Below are positions 36,075 to 44,188 of a DNA stretch of 64,000 nt, in pieces (the stretch's first letter is position 1; every line of letters begins with the position of its first letter). The notes below the pieces were generated by a model, which was not told the DNA's origin, ran no database searches, and was given only the letters and a program-made list of their open reading frames with translations. The position numbers and the translations under genes are program-made. This DNA is from Desulfobacterales bacterium (lineage in GTDB: Bacteria > Desulfobacterota > Desulfobacteria > Desulfobacterales > JAQWFD01), in assembly GCA_028704555.1 (NCBI GenBank), contig JAQWFD010000001.1:1-64000 (forward strand). The letters are read 5' to 3'.

Positions 36075-37159
36075 GACATCACTTTTTCAAGCGCCCGGAT
36101 GAACCGTACATTTTCCTCGTGAAGTCCGACCGTCACCCTTATATATTCCGGATAGCCGTACGAGGCCATGGAGCGGACAATCACACCATGGCGGAGAAGC
36201 TGTTCGTATACCTCATCCGCATTTTTCCGGACATCGATGAGAAAAAAATTGGTCTGGGACGGAAAATAATCAACCCCTGCTTTATCCAGTGACGCATACA
36301 GAAAATCCAATTCCCCGTGAACCAGACGAAGCGTTTTTTCAAAAAATTCTTTATCCTCCAGCGCTGCCATGGCAGCCACCTGTCCCAGAGAATTGACATT
36401 AAACGGCAGCCGTATCCGGTTTACAAGTTCTGCCAGCTGCTCTGGCATTACACCATAACCGATGCGGAGACCGGCGAGCCCATACACCTTGGAAAAGGTC
36501 CGAAGGACAACAATATTTTTCCCGCTGTCAAGGTAATCAATACCGGATAAACATTGAGGATCTCTGACAAATTCGACATATGCCTCATCGATCACGATTA
36601 CGACCCCGGGGGGAACCGCTGCCAGAAAATCATCAAAATCCGATTTCCGGATAATGGTACCCGTCGGGTTGTTTGGATTACACAAAAAAATCATCCGGGT
36701 TTTTGAAGAAATACGGCGTTCAATATCCTTCAAGCAGATGGAAAATCCCTTCAGTGGAACATAAACCGACGTTGCACCGCAGCAGCGTACCGCAATATCA
36801 TAAATTAAAAACGAGGGCTGCGGGATGATCGCTTCGCATCCCGGGGACAGGAGCAATTTGGACAGCATGGTGATAATTTCATCTGACCCGTTTCCCAATA
36901 CAATCTGCTGATGAGACGTATTCAAACGCTGAGACAACGTATGTATCAAATCATAGCAGCTGCCATCCGGATACCGGTTGAGTCTTGAAAGTGATTTTTC
37001 AATGGCGGCCAGAGCCTTTGGCGCTGGTCCCAGAGGGTTTTCATTCGAAGCCAGCTTGATGGAACGGGCAATCCCGTATTCCCTTTCAAGTTCTTCCATC
37101 GGCTTTCCGGGCAAATAAGGCTTTATTTTCAGGATATAATCATTAATATGTGTTTTCAT
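36071..37159 (-). CDS. hisC: Histidinol-phosphate aminotransferase
   Basis: The 362-residue PLP enzyme interconverts histidinol phosphate and imidazole-acetol phosphate in histidine synthesis. It has KLASNENPLGPAPKAL at the N-terminus (about 35), GNGSDEIITML for phosphate binding, NPNNPTGT, DEAYVEF and the Schiff-base Lys in RTFSKVYGLAGLRIGYG (about 225). HisC-family enzymes can also act on aromatic amino acids, so the substrate is not certain from sequence alone. No other his genes are near; it forms a pair with cmk. Confidence 0.88.
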   Translation of the reverse strand: MKTHINDYILKIKPYLPGKPMEELEREYGIARSIKLASNENPLGPAPKALAAIEKSLSRLNRYPDGSCYDLIHTLSQRLNTSHQQIVLGNGSDEIITMLSKLLLSPGCEAIIPQPSFLIYDIAVRCCGATSVYVPLKGFSICLKDIERRISSKTRMIFLCNPNNPTGTIIRKSDFDDFLAAVPPGVVIVIDEAYVEFVRDPQCLSGIDYLDSGKNIVVLRTFSKVYGLAGLRIGYGVMPEQLAELVNRIRLPFNVNSLGQVAAMAALEDKEFFEKTLRLVHGELDFLYASLDKAGVDYFPSQTNFFLIDVRKNADEVYEQLLRHGVIVRSMASYGYPEYIRVTVGLHEENVRFIRALEKVMS

Positions 37160-37256
37160 ATAATTCTGTCGCTCTTTTCGATCGTATTAATCTCTTCCGG
37201 TGCGCATTGCCTTTTTAATGGAGGGGAGGCCGGCAGATTTTTTGATCCACCCTGTT

Positions 37257-37799
37257 TCAGGCAGAAACAGCTGCTTCACGACCCTGTCGAATCGCTTCCA
37301 TATTCATGGGCATAAATTTTTCTTTTTTAGCAAATTCTTTTCGAACCGCCTTTTCAATCAATTCAAAATCCACGATACCGCTTCGCGCAACAAAAGCAGA
37401 AAGCGCAACTATATTTGCCACCTTAACGCTCCCCAGGCCCTTGGCAATGCCCGTGGCCGGCACATAAAGTTCATCCACATCATCTCTGCCTGAAGATTCT
37501 CCGGGAATCAGCGAACTGTTGATCAGTATCACGCCATGCGGCTTGACGGCAGGGGCAAACTTCTGCAGGGATGGCAGATTCATGGCAACCAGATGCTGCG
37601 GTGTTTTGGTGATCGGGGAACCGATGACCCGGTCACTGATCACCACCGAGCAGTAGGCAGTGCCCCCCCGCATCTCCGGACCGTAAGAAGGAACCCATGC
37701 GACTTCGTAGCCTTTTTCAAGGGCCGCATACGCCAGAAGTTTACCACTCAACAATATACCCTGTCCGCCAAAACCGGCAAATATCACTTCAGTCTGCAT
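37257..37799 (-). CDS. 2-oxoacid:ferredoxin oxidoreductase, gamma subunit
   Basis: The 180-residue product has the gamma-subunit signature AGFGGQGILLSGKLLAYAAL near the N-terminus and WVPSYGPEMRGGTAYCSVVI. It forms part of a CoA-dependent enzyme that oxidatively decarboxylates a 2-oxoacid and passes electrons to ferredoxin, or runs in reverse for CO2 fixation. It is the last gene of the four-subunit operon, 14 bp after the beta subunit. The substrate (2-oxoglutarate or branched-chain oxoacid) cannot be fixed by eye. Confidence 0.9.
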   Translation of the reverse strand: MQTEVIFAGFGGQGILLSGKLLAYAALEKGYEVAWVPSYGPEMRGGTAYCSVVISDRVIGSPITKTPQHLVAMNLPSLQKFAPAVKPHGVILINSSLIPGESSGRDDVDELYVPATGIAKGLGSVKVANIVALSAFVARSGIVDFELIEKAVRKEFAKKEKFMPMNMEAIRQGREAAVSA

Positions 37800-37813
37800 A
37801 TCAGTCTCCTCAA

Positions 37814-38551
37814 TTAATCCGGTAGTTTGATATCACCCAGTTTATAATACGGCAGCATGGTTTCCTCCACCCATTTAACCGATTCAACCGGTGTCATTCC
37901 CCAGTTGGTCGGACATGTGCTTACCACCTCAACCAGGCTGAAGCATCGGCCTTCAAGCTGATATGTAAACGCCTTTTTAATGGCTTTTTTGGCCTTGATG
38001 ATATATTTGGGTTTAATCACCGTCTGCCTGGATATGTAGGCAGGCGTTTTCAGCGACGCCAGCAGTTCACCCATCTGAATCGGCATACCGCTCTGCTCGA
38101 CATCCCTGCCAAACGGAGAGGTTGTGGTTCTCTGGCCCGGCATGGTCGTAGGGGCCATTTGTCCGCCGGTCATGCCGTAAACTGCATTATTGACAAAAAT
38201 CGTCGTAATCTTTTCTCCGCGATTTGCCGCATGCACGATCTCGCCCATTCCGATACTGGCAAGATCCCCATCTCCCTGATAGGTAAACACCATCAAATCA
38301 GGCCGGCAACGCTTGATGCCGGTAGCCATCGCCGGCGCTCGACCGTGAGCCGCCTCCTGAAAATCAACATCAATATAATTATATATGAATACCGCACACC
38401 CTACCGGTGCAATTCCAACCGTTCGCCCTCGAATTCCCAGCTCGTCAATCACTTCGGCCACCAGTCGATGAACCACCCCGTGCGTGCAACCCGGACAATA
38501 ATGTGTATCTCGATCCGTCAGGACGTTCGGCTTTGCAAACGTTTTTGCCAT
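37814..38551 (-). CDS. 2-oxoacid:ferredoxin oxidoreductase, beta (TPP-binding) subunit
   Basis: The 245-residue product binds thiamine pyrophosphate: [17 protein letters not shown] near the N-terminus, then [18 protein letters not shown] (GDG motif, Mg-TPP) and [24 protein letters not shown] about ten bases upstream supports the ATG at 38551 rather than the one at 38569. A 199-bp gap separates it from the alpha gene upstream. That is longer than the other spacings in the operon. Confidence 0.92.
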   Translation of the reverse strand: MAKTFAKPNVLTDRDTHYCPGCTHGVVHRLVAEVIDELGIRGRTVGIAPVGCAVFIYNYIDVDFQEAAHGRAPAMATGIKRCRPDLMVFTYQGDGDLASIGMGEIVHAANRGEKITTIFVNNAVYGMTGGQMAPTTMPGQRTTTSPFGRDVEQSGMPIQMGELLASLKTPAYISRQTVIKPKYIIKAKKAIKKAFTYQLEGRCFSLVEVVSTCPTNWGMTPVESVKWVEETMLPYYKLGDIKLPD

Positions 38552-38750
38552 TCTATCTGCTCCTTGCATTTTATCAGGATAACTTCTTATGATTCCACAG
38601 CTATCTGTCTTAACCGGTCAATGTAACCATCAGGATTTAACAAAACTATTGTTGAATTGAAAACGCGATATTCTCATCACTGTCAGCGCATGAAACAAAC
38701 GGCCTCACGGTCGCCGCCACCATGAACAGCCGCCTCGGCGGCAATTTCGA

Positions 38751-39815
38751 TTAAAGCGTCTTTACAACTTCCATGATTTCTTCCGGAGACGGCACATCGC
38801 CACCGCATGATCCGTACCATCGAACCGGTTTTTTCCCCCTGACACAGCGTTCGACATCCTCAACCATCTGCCCCATACTCATTTCAATACTGACAACCAC
38901 TTCACAGCTGCTTTTCATCGCCGCCTCATAAACCGCTTTTTCCGGAAACGGGAAAAGGGTCTGAGGCCTTATCATGCCGACCTCGATTCCCTCGTCTTTC
39001 AACTGATCAATCGCCGTTTTACATACCCTGCTCATGGTGCCGTAGCTGACGATCAGTACCTTGTAATCGGATGCCGTATTATAGGCTTCGAATCTAACAT
39101 CCTCGCGTTTCATCCGGTCATATTTGGCTTTCAGGCGAAGGTTGTGATTATTGAGTTCATCGGAGTCCAGAAACAGGGATTTGACCAGATTGGCATCAGT
39201 GCGCCGGCGGGTATCCATTCCGTTGGTAGCCCAATCGTCCTTATTGCTGGGCTCGGTCACCAGATGCTCCGGGAATTCAACCGGCTCCATCATCTGGCCG
39301 ATTAATCCGTCTCCGAGTATCATCACCGGATTCCGGTATTTTTCCGCGAGCGGAAACGACATCATGACCATCTCAACGGCTTCCTGAACCCCGGAAGGGG
39401 CCATCACCAGCAGATGATAGTCTCCATGTCCTCCGCCCTTGGTAGCCTGAAAATAATCGCCCTGAGATGGGAGTATCCCCCCCAGCCCGGGCCCGCCGCG
39501 AACGATATTGACAAAAACGGCAGGGCACTCGGCCGATGCAATAAAGCTCAAAGCCTCGCTCATCAGGCTGATTCCCGGACTCGATGAAGAGGTAAACACC
39601 CTCACCCCGCAACCGGAAGCGCCAAACAGCATATAGCCGACCGCAACTTCGCTCTCACCCTGAAGGAAAACACCTCCGACATCGGGCATCCGCCGGGACA
39701 GATACTCTGCAACTTCAGACTGAGGGGTAATCGGATAAGCAAAATAATGAAGAGCGCCCGCTCTGATCGCTGCTTCACCGATCGCTTCATTTCCTTTCAT
39801 TAATATCTTGCCCAT
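38751..39815 (-). CDS. 2-oxoacid:ferredoxin oxidoreductase, alpha subunit (VorB/KorA-like)
   Basis: The 354-residue product carries the pyrimidine-binding domain (GNEAIGEAAIRAGALHYFAY, then ITPQSEVAEYLS), a FLQGESEVAVGYMLFGASG motif with the Glu that activates TPP, SSSSPGISLMSEALSF, and a C-terminal domain II beginning KVLIVSYGTMSRV. This length and GLGGILPSQGDYFQ are typical of the VorB/KorA class. It lies 12 bp after the ferredoxin gene. Confidence 0.9.
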   Translation of the reverse strand: MGKILMKGNEAIGEAAIRAGALHYFAYPITPQSEVAEYLSRRMPDVGGVFLQGESEVAVGYMLFGASGCGVRVFTSSSSPGISLMSEALSFIASAECPAVFVNIVRGGPGLGGILPSQGDYFQATKGGGHGDYHLLVMAPSGVQEAVEMVMMSFPLAEKYRNPVMILGDGLIGQMMEPVEFPEHLVTEPSNKDDWATNGMDTRRRTDANLVKSLFLDSDELNNHNLRLKAKYDRMKREDVRFEAYNTASDYKVLIVSYGTMSRVCKTAIDQLKDEGIEVGMIRPQTLFPFPEKAVYEAAMKSSCEVVVSIEMSMGQMVEDVERCVRGKKPVRWYGSCGGDVPSPEEIMEVVKTL

Positions 39816-39827
39816 GGTATCCTCCCT

Positions 39828-40061
39828 TTATTCCTGCTCAACGGCATCATCTGCTGTTTCGGTAATCGTGATGGCAACGTCGGGACACATGATGCAGCAA
39901 GCCGTACAAAAAATGCAATCCCCCGGTCTGGCCTGATAAACCGGAAAATACCCCTTCATATTGACCTGGCTTGAAATTTCCAATACATTTTTAGGACATA
40001 CGGAAATACACAACCCGCATCCTTTGCACCTGTCGTTATCAATACTATAGTTAAAAGCCAT
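39828..40061 (-). CDS. 2-oxoacid oxidoreductase ferredoxin subunit (2x[4Fe-4S])
   Basis: The 77-residue product has two cluster motifs: CKGCGLCISVCPKNVLEIS and CIFCTACCIMCPDVAITIT. It passes electrons from the TPP site to the free ferredoxin pool. The frame is open to 40169, but AGAGGAG just upstream marks the ATG at 40061, giving the compact size usual for this delta subunit. It is the first structural gene of the oxidoreductase operon. Confidence 0.92.
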   Translation of the reverse strand: MAFNYSIDNDRCKGCGLCISVCPKNVLEISSQVNMKGYFPVYQARPGDCIFCTACCIMCPDVAITITETADDAVEQE

Positions 40062-40120
40062 AGACCAATGCTCCTCTCTATGGATCAGATGAGACCCTTT
40101 GCTGTTATCTCTGAATGATT

Positions 40121-40837
40121 CTAATGAAGTATTAAATGTTCCGTCCCAACTCTTGCGGGCTTTTTCCATGGAGGGACAAGTTGTCGATGTATAGGCAGAA
40201 CCAGGCAGGAAAAAAGTTTGGTATCAATCACAGGCAGGAGTTCAACGGCGGCAGTGATAAACTTAAGGGGCAGCCCACTGCGTTCCGATAAGGATGTCAC
40301 AAAATCATATCCTTTATAAATATCATCGACGGTTGTCTCGTCAATCAGATTGGCGTTTCCGATAATCCCGCTCACAGTCAGTCTGGACGCCTTTTCAATT
40401 TCGGCCCTGATTTTTAAACAGCCTTCGATGCTGTCTGTGAATGGTCGAAAAGGATTGACAACCTGAAGCATGTGAACCTGACGGTCTTTAAATGCATCCG
40501 CCAGAGAGGCAAGAACGGTCGCTCCGACATCATCTCCTCCGAGGTCCAGCAGCGCCAATTCACCGGGTTGACGAATCAAACCTGAAATTTCGGGTACAAG
40601 CATCGGCAAATCCGCATTCAGATATTTTTCATGCGGCAAAACCACATCAATACCCAATTGCGTCAGCACCCCCCGGGCTTCCCGGGTTCTAAAATACGGA
40701 TTAACCAGATCAAGGTCGGCAATTCTGACATCCATCCCGGCGCGCTTGCGGTTCATAGCAAGATTGACAGCAACTTCGGTCTTTCCGCTTCCGTAATTGC
40801 CTGCGATGATCACAATTCCTTTTAGATCAAATTCCAC
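40121..40837 (-). CDS. P-loop ATPase of the MinD/CobQ type
   Basis: At least 238 residues. Starting near GIVIIAGNYGSGKTEVAVNL (Walker A GNYGSGKTE), it continues with VRIADLDLVNPYFRTREARG and LALLDLGGDDVGATVL (Walker B-like), then a C-terminal part with LTVSGIIGNANLIDETTVDD. It resembles SIMIBI-class NTPases. The start is unclear: an ATG exists at 40987, but the extra 50 residues are Cys/Tyr-rich and unconvincing, so I give a GTG at 40837. It is 59 bp upstream of the oxidoreductase operon and may help assemble or regulate it. That role is inferred from position. Confidence 0.65.
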   Translation of the reverse strand: MEFDLKGIVIIAGNYGSGKTEVAVNLAMNRKRAGMDVRIADLDLVNPYFRTREARGVLTQLGIDVVLPHEKYLNADLPMLVPEISGLIRQPGELALLDLGGDDVGATVLASLADAFKDRQVHMLQVVNPFRPFTDSIEGCLKIRAEIEKASRLTVSGIIGNANLIDETTVDDIYKGYDFVTSLSERSGLPLKFITAAVELLPVIDTKLFSCLVLPIHRQLVPPWKKPARVGTEHLILH

Positions 40838-41317
40838 TATTTTTAATACCAACTGCCCATTTAAGGCCTCGGCCCTTATTAAACGTATATCAGTGCCAGA
40901 CCGGCATTGACGATAATAATAAGAGGTACAACAAGTCCGGCAGCTGATTTTCAGCTGTCGCTCCTTCAACACCATACACGTTATCATAATGTTGAGATTA
41001 TATTACCAATATACCCTGGCAGGAATGAGCCAACTTGACTTTTAATTCCAAATATAACGTTTGTCAAGTTTTTTCAAATAGATATTTAGTCCTTGCCCAA
41101 TCATATTGGATGGGGCCGGATGGGCTTCTCTCATCCCGGATAACTGTCCTTGCGAATTAATCTTTTGATTTCTGACGAAAATCTGATAAAAACGGTTTAA
41201 TTTTTTACCAATTTTAAATTGAAGTTACCCTCCCGCGTTGCAATTGAGCATGAGTTTATTTTTATTTTTCATCATTTTGTTTATGCAACGATGGGGGTTA
41301 TATTACGGAGACGGCTA

Positions 41318-42484
41318 ATGAAGGTACAAACCGGGCTTGAAAGGCTGATTGAATCGCCCCCCGAATGGCTAAAGGGTAAAAAAATCGGATTGCTGTGCAA
41401 CCCGGCTTCGATCGACAGTCAATTCCGTCATGCGAGCCAGTTAATACACAGAATGTTTCCGGAACAGTTAACGGCGCTGTACTCACCCCAGCACGGTTTC
41501 CATGCCGAAAAGCAGGACAATATGATCGAGTCGGACAGTTTTACCGATCAGACATTGAACATACCGGTATACAGTCTTTACGGCAAGACCCGTATCCCTA
41601 CCAGACAGATGATAAAACCGGTCGATGTTTTGATCATCGACCTTCAGGATGTTGGAACACGTGTCTACACCTTTATTCATACGGTATCGTACTGCATGGA
41701 AGCCGCAAAAACGTTCGGCACCCGAGTACTCGTTCTGGATCGACCCAATCCGGTCACCGGCTGCATGATCGAAGGCAACTGCCTTTCACCGGATTGTCGG
41801 TCTTTTGTCGGCCGGTTTCCAATACCCATGCGTCACGGCATGACCATCGGAGAACTTTGTCTGCTGTTCAATCATCACTTTGGCATCGGCTGTGAGCTGG
41901 ATGTCATCCCCATGAGCGGATGGAAAAGACATATGTATTTTGAAGACTCCGGCCTGCCCTGGGTCGCGCCATCCCCCAATTTACCCACACCGGTATCCGC
42001 CAGGGTTTATCCCGGACAGGTATTGTGGGAAGGGACCAACATATCCGAAGGCCGTGGAACCACGCAGCCCTTTGAGACCTTCGGAGCTCCATTCATTGAT
42101 ACTCAAACCCTGCTCAACAATCTGAAAGGAACTATACCGGGGGCAATCCTCAGGAAAACCGTATTTGAACCAACATCCAACAAATGGCAAAACTGTGCAT
42201 GCAACGGTTTTCAAATTCACATAACCGATCCGTATCTGTATCATCCCTATCGAACCAGCCTCAAGCTGCTCCATGCCATCATTGCCGGCTTCAAAAACGA
42301 CTTTTCATGGAAGCAGCCCCCGTATGAATATGAATTTGAACGGTTACCCATCGATTTGATCCTCGGAGGCCAACACATCCGAACCCGGATCGAACGGGGG
42401 GATGACATCGATGACATTGAGGCATCATGGCAACCAGAGCTTGATCAGTTCATCAATACAAGCAAAAAATTTTACCTGTACTGA
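41318..42484 (+). CDS. NamZ-like exo-beta-N-acetylmuramidase (DUF1343)
   Basis: The 388-residue protein has the DUF1343 core: KKIGLLCNPASIDSQFRHAS, YSPQHGFHAEKQDN, VYSLYGKTRIPT, IIDLQDVGTRVYTFIHT, LDRPNPVTG and WEGTNISEGRGTTQPFETFG. NamZ of Bacillus removes MurNAc from the non-reducing end of peptidoglycan fragments. No signal peptide is present at the ATG at 41318 (GGAG at 41307-41310), so it should act in the cytoplasm, unlike secreted NamZ. The frame is open upstream to 41219, but that extension is not a signal peptide either. The fused MurU-AmgK gene lies 4.3 kb away. Confidence 0.85.
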   Translation: MKVQTGLERLIESPPEWLKGKKIGLLCNPASIDSQFRHASQLIHRMFPEQLTALYSPQHGFHAEKQDNMIESDSFTDQTLNIPVYSLYGKTRIPTRQMIKPVDVLIIDLQDVGTRVYTFIHTVSYCMEAAKTFGTRVLVLDRPNPVTGCMIEGNCLSPDCRSFVGRFPIPMRHGMTIGELCLLFNHHFGIGCELDVIPMSGWKRHMYFEDSGLPWVAPSPNLPTPVSARVYPGQVLWEGTNISEGRGTTQPFETFGAPFIDTQTLLNNLKGTIPGAILRKTVFEPTSNKWQNCACNGFQIHITDPYLYHPYRTSLKLLHAIIAGFKNDFSWKQPPYEYEFERLPIDLILGGQHIRTRIERGDDIDDIEASWQPELDQFINTSKKFYLY

Positions 42485-42542
42485 AAAAATGGGAAGCTGA
42501 GGACTCACGACTGAGGCGTTTTTCCCACCCGGGAAAAAACAA

Positions 42543-42574
42543 AAAGCCCTTCACGCGTTGCAGCGAAGGGCTTT
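42543..42574. terminator. Bidirectional intrinsic terminator
   Basis: AAAGCCCTTC at 42543-42552 pairs with GAAGGGCTTT at 42565-42574 around a 12-base loop. T-rich sequence follows on both strands. It separates the + strand NamZ-like gene from the - strand gene at 42595. Confidence 0.8.
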
Positions 42575-42594
42575 ATTTCAATCAGAAACGTATC

Positions 42595-42876
42595 TTATTT
42601 CTCTGTTTTCAACGTTTCGACTTCCTTCTTAAGATCTTCGATTTCTTTTTTATATCTTTCAACTTCCTCGGTTTCCACTGAAGGCTCAGTCGAAGGCTCA
42701 TCTTTTTTCCAGGTATCCTTCAGCTCATCAAAACCAAGATAAATAGCCAGTGCGCCTCCTAATAACAGCATGACGGGGATAGCACCGGCTAAGAGCTGAA
42801 GAAACGGCTTCCACCATATCACCAGACCAATAATACCCAACACGGCACCCACTGCCCCACCGATCAATGTCTTCAT
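42595..42876 (-). CDS. Small membrane protein with C-terminal coiled coil
   Basis: The 93-residue product has two hydrophobic helices (about 3-21 and 28-47) separated by WWKPF, then an acidic linker rich in Glu, Ser and Thr and a C-terminal heptad pattern (VERYKKEIEDLKKEVETLKT). AAAGGAGG upstream is a strong ribosome binding site. I recognise no family. It is likely a single-gene unit ended by the terminator at 42543-42574. A role as a membrane-anchored oligomerisation or stress protein is only a guess. Confidence 0.7.
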   Translation of the reverse strand: MKTLIGGAVGAVLGIIGLVIWWKPFLQLLAGAIPVMLLLGGALAIYLGFDELKDTWKKDEPSTEPSVETEEVERYKKEIEDLKKEVETLKTEK

Positions 42877-44188
42877 AAGTATCCTCCTTTAACTAAAATT
42901 GAAGTCTTGATTCTATATAATCAATTTAAAAAAGTCCAAAAATGCCGCCACTTCGCAGGGGCCTCTGGCACACGCATTTATGTTCATGCCCGCCTGCACT
43001 AAAATTTTAACCTTAAAGAGGTTTGTACTGTCAAGACAATTCTGCCCGCCATAAAAAACCGAAGCAATCCTTTCAACGGAAGGGGCGGGTTTATTCAGTA
43101 CCCGAAGGAGAACTGCCAATTAGAAATTGGCCGGGGTTTCATTCGAATACACTACAATTAAATACACCAATCTTGCAACAGTCAACCTGAAATCGGCCAC
43201 CGCGGCAAAAATCTTATAAACAATGGAAAACCTGCACGGCTTTTGTGCATCTGGAAAACGAATCCCGGAAATAAAGACTTATAGAATCCCCCGAATCAGA
43301 ATTCATTTTTCAATAACATTTTCAAATAGATATATTCGCAATTCTTACAAAAAGTGTTTTTAAGGAAATAACACAACGTGTTTGGTAACGCAAGCTTAAA
43401 ATTCTATGAAGAAAACCGGGCATCAGGGCAGCCGGGCTTCAATGGTATTTAATAAGATTTAATGAGTAAAAAATATTAGATTTTGTTTGAACTTAATACC
43501 GTTTTTCGATCCGGAAAACAGGACAGCCTTTTTATAATTCGACGCATAAAAAATTAACCATATGAGCGCATTCAATATTTTGCTGATTAAAATTTTGTCA
43601 ACGTTCAAAAATCAGATCGTTCTGCAGTTTTCGTTCAGGCAGTATTCATATATTACGGATTTCAGCCACCGCTGACGACATCGTGCGGATATGCCAAGCG
43701 CATGGGATTAAACAATGATGCGGCAAAGTGCGGGTTTCATTTTATCCGCTGCTGCGAACAACGTGGCACCTTTGAACGAAGTTCAAATCAATTTCGTATT
43801 GCAAATACATTATATTTTTATTAACGTGGATGGTTTAGATAGATTCGGGCTTGTTCATAACTGCGGCCATATTCTCTTACGTGTAGTTTCGAAGTCCCGG
43901 CCGTTGCCGGCTTCTCCAGCCCGATACGGGGGGATGCCGGCAACGGCCGGGACGGTCCTCACGATGTTATGGCCACAGTTATGATCAAGCCCATAGATTC
44001 CATTCGGAAATCGTGTATTTTTTTTGGCTCAAAGGAAGGGAGAGGTTTTAACCGCACGAATACATGGGGTATTTTAAAGATTAAAATCTGAGCATGGCTC
44101 CCATGGAAAAAAACAGACCGCGGATGGGCACTATGTAATTATTTGAGTTTTATGGAATCATCATCTAAAGGCAATATGGATTGCATTC
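42877..44188. other. 1.3-kb gene-free, AT-rich stretch
   Basis: No frame here has both a credible start and coding composition on either strand. The left part must hold the promoter of the small - strand gene at 42595. The right part holds the palindromic element at 43847-43992 and the presumed promoter of plsB. An out-of-frame 14-codon frame (44176-44220, ATG GAT TGC ...) overlaps the plsB start. A non-coding RNA is possible but I cannot show one. Confidence 0.5.
43847..43992. repeat. Dispersed palindromic element with nested arms
   Basis: The outer arms (43847-43870 and 43969-43992) are inverted repeats differing at two positions, reading GGGCTTGTTCATAACTG at the left. Inner arms CCCGGCCGTTGCCGGC (43896-43911) and 43936-43951 are exact reverse complements. 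A degenerate copy is at 21553-21670. The structure suggests a MITE-like or REP-like element. It contains no transposase and I cannot see a target-site duplication. Confidence 0.75.

Noticed and set aside
42913..43119. 68-residue - strand frame with CARGPCE
   Set aside because: It uses a TTG start, has no ribosome binding site and ends in a hydrophobic run with no family pattern.
43715..43984. 89-residue + strand frame
   Set aside because: It runs through the palindromic element and has no ribosome binding site.
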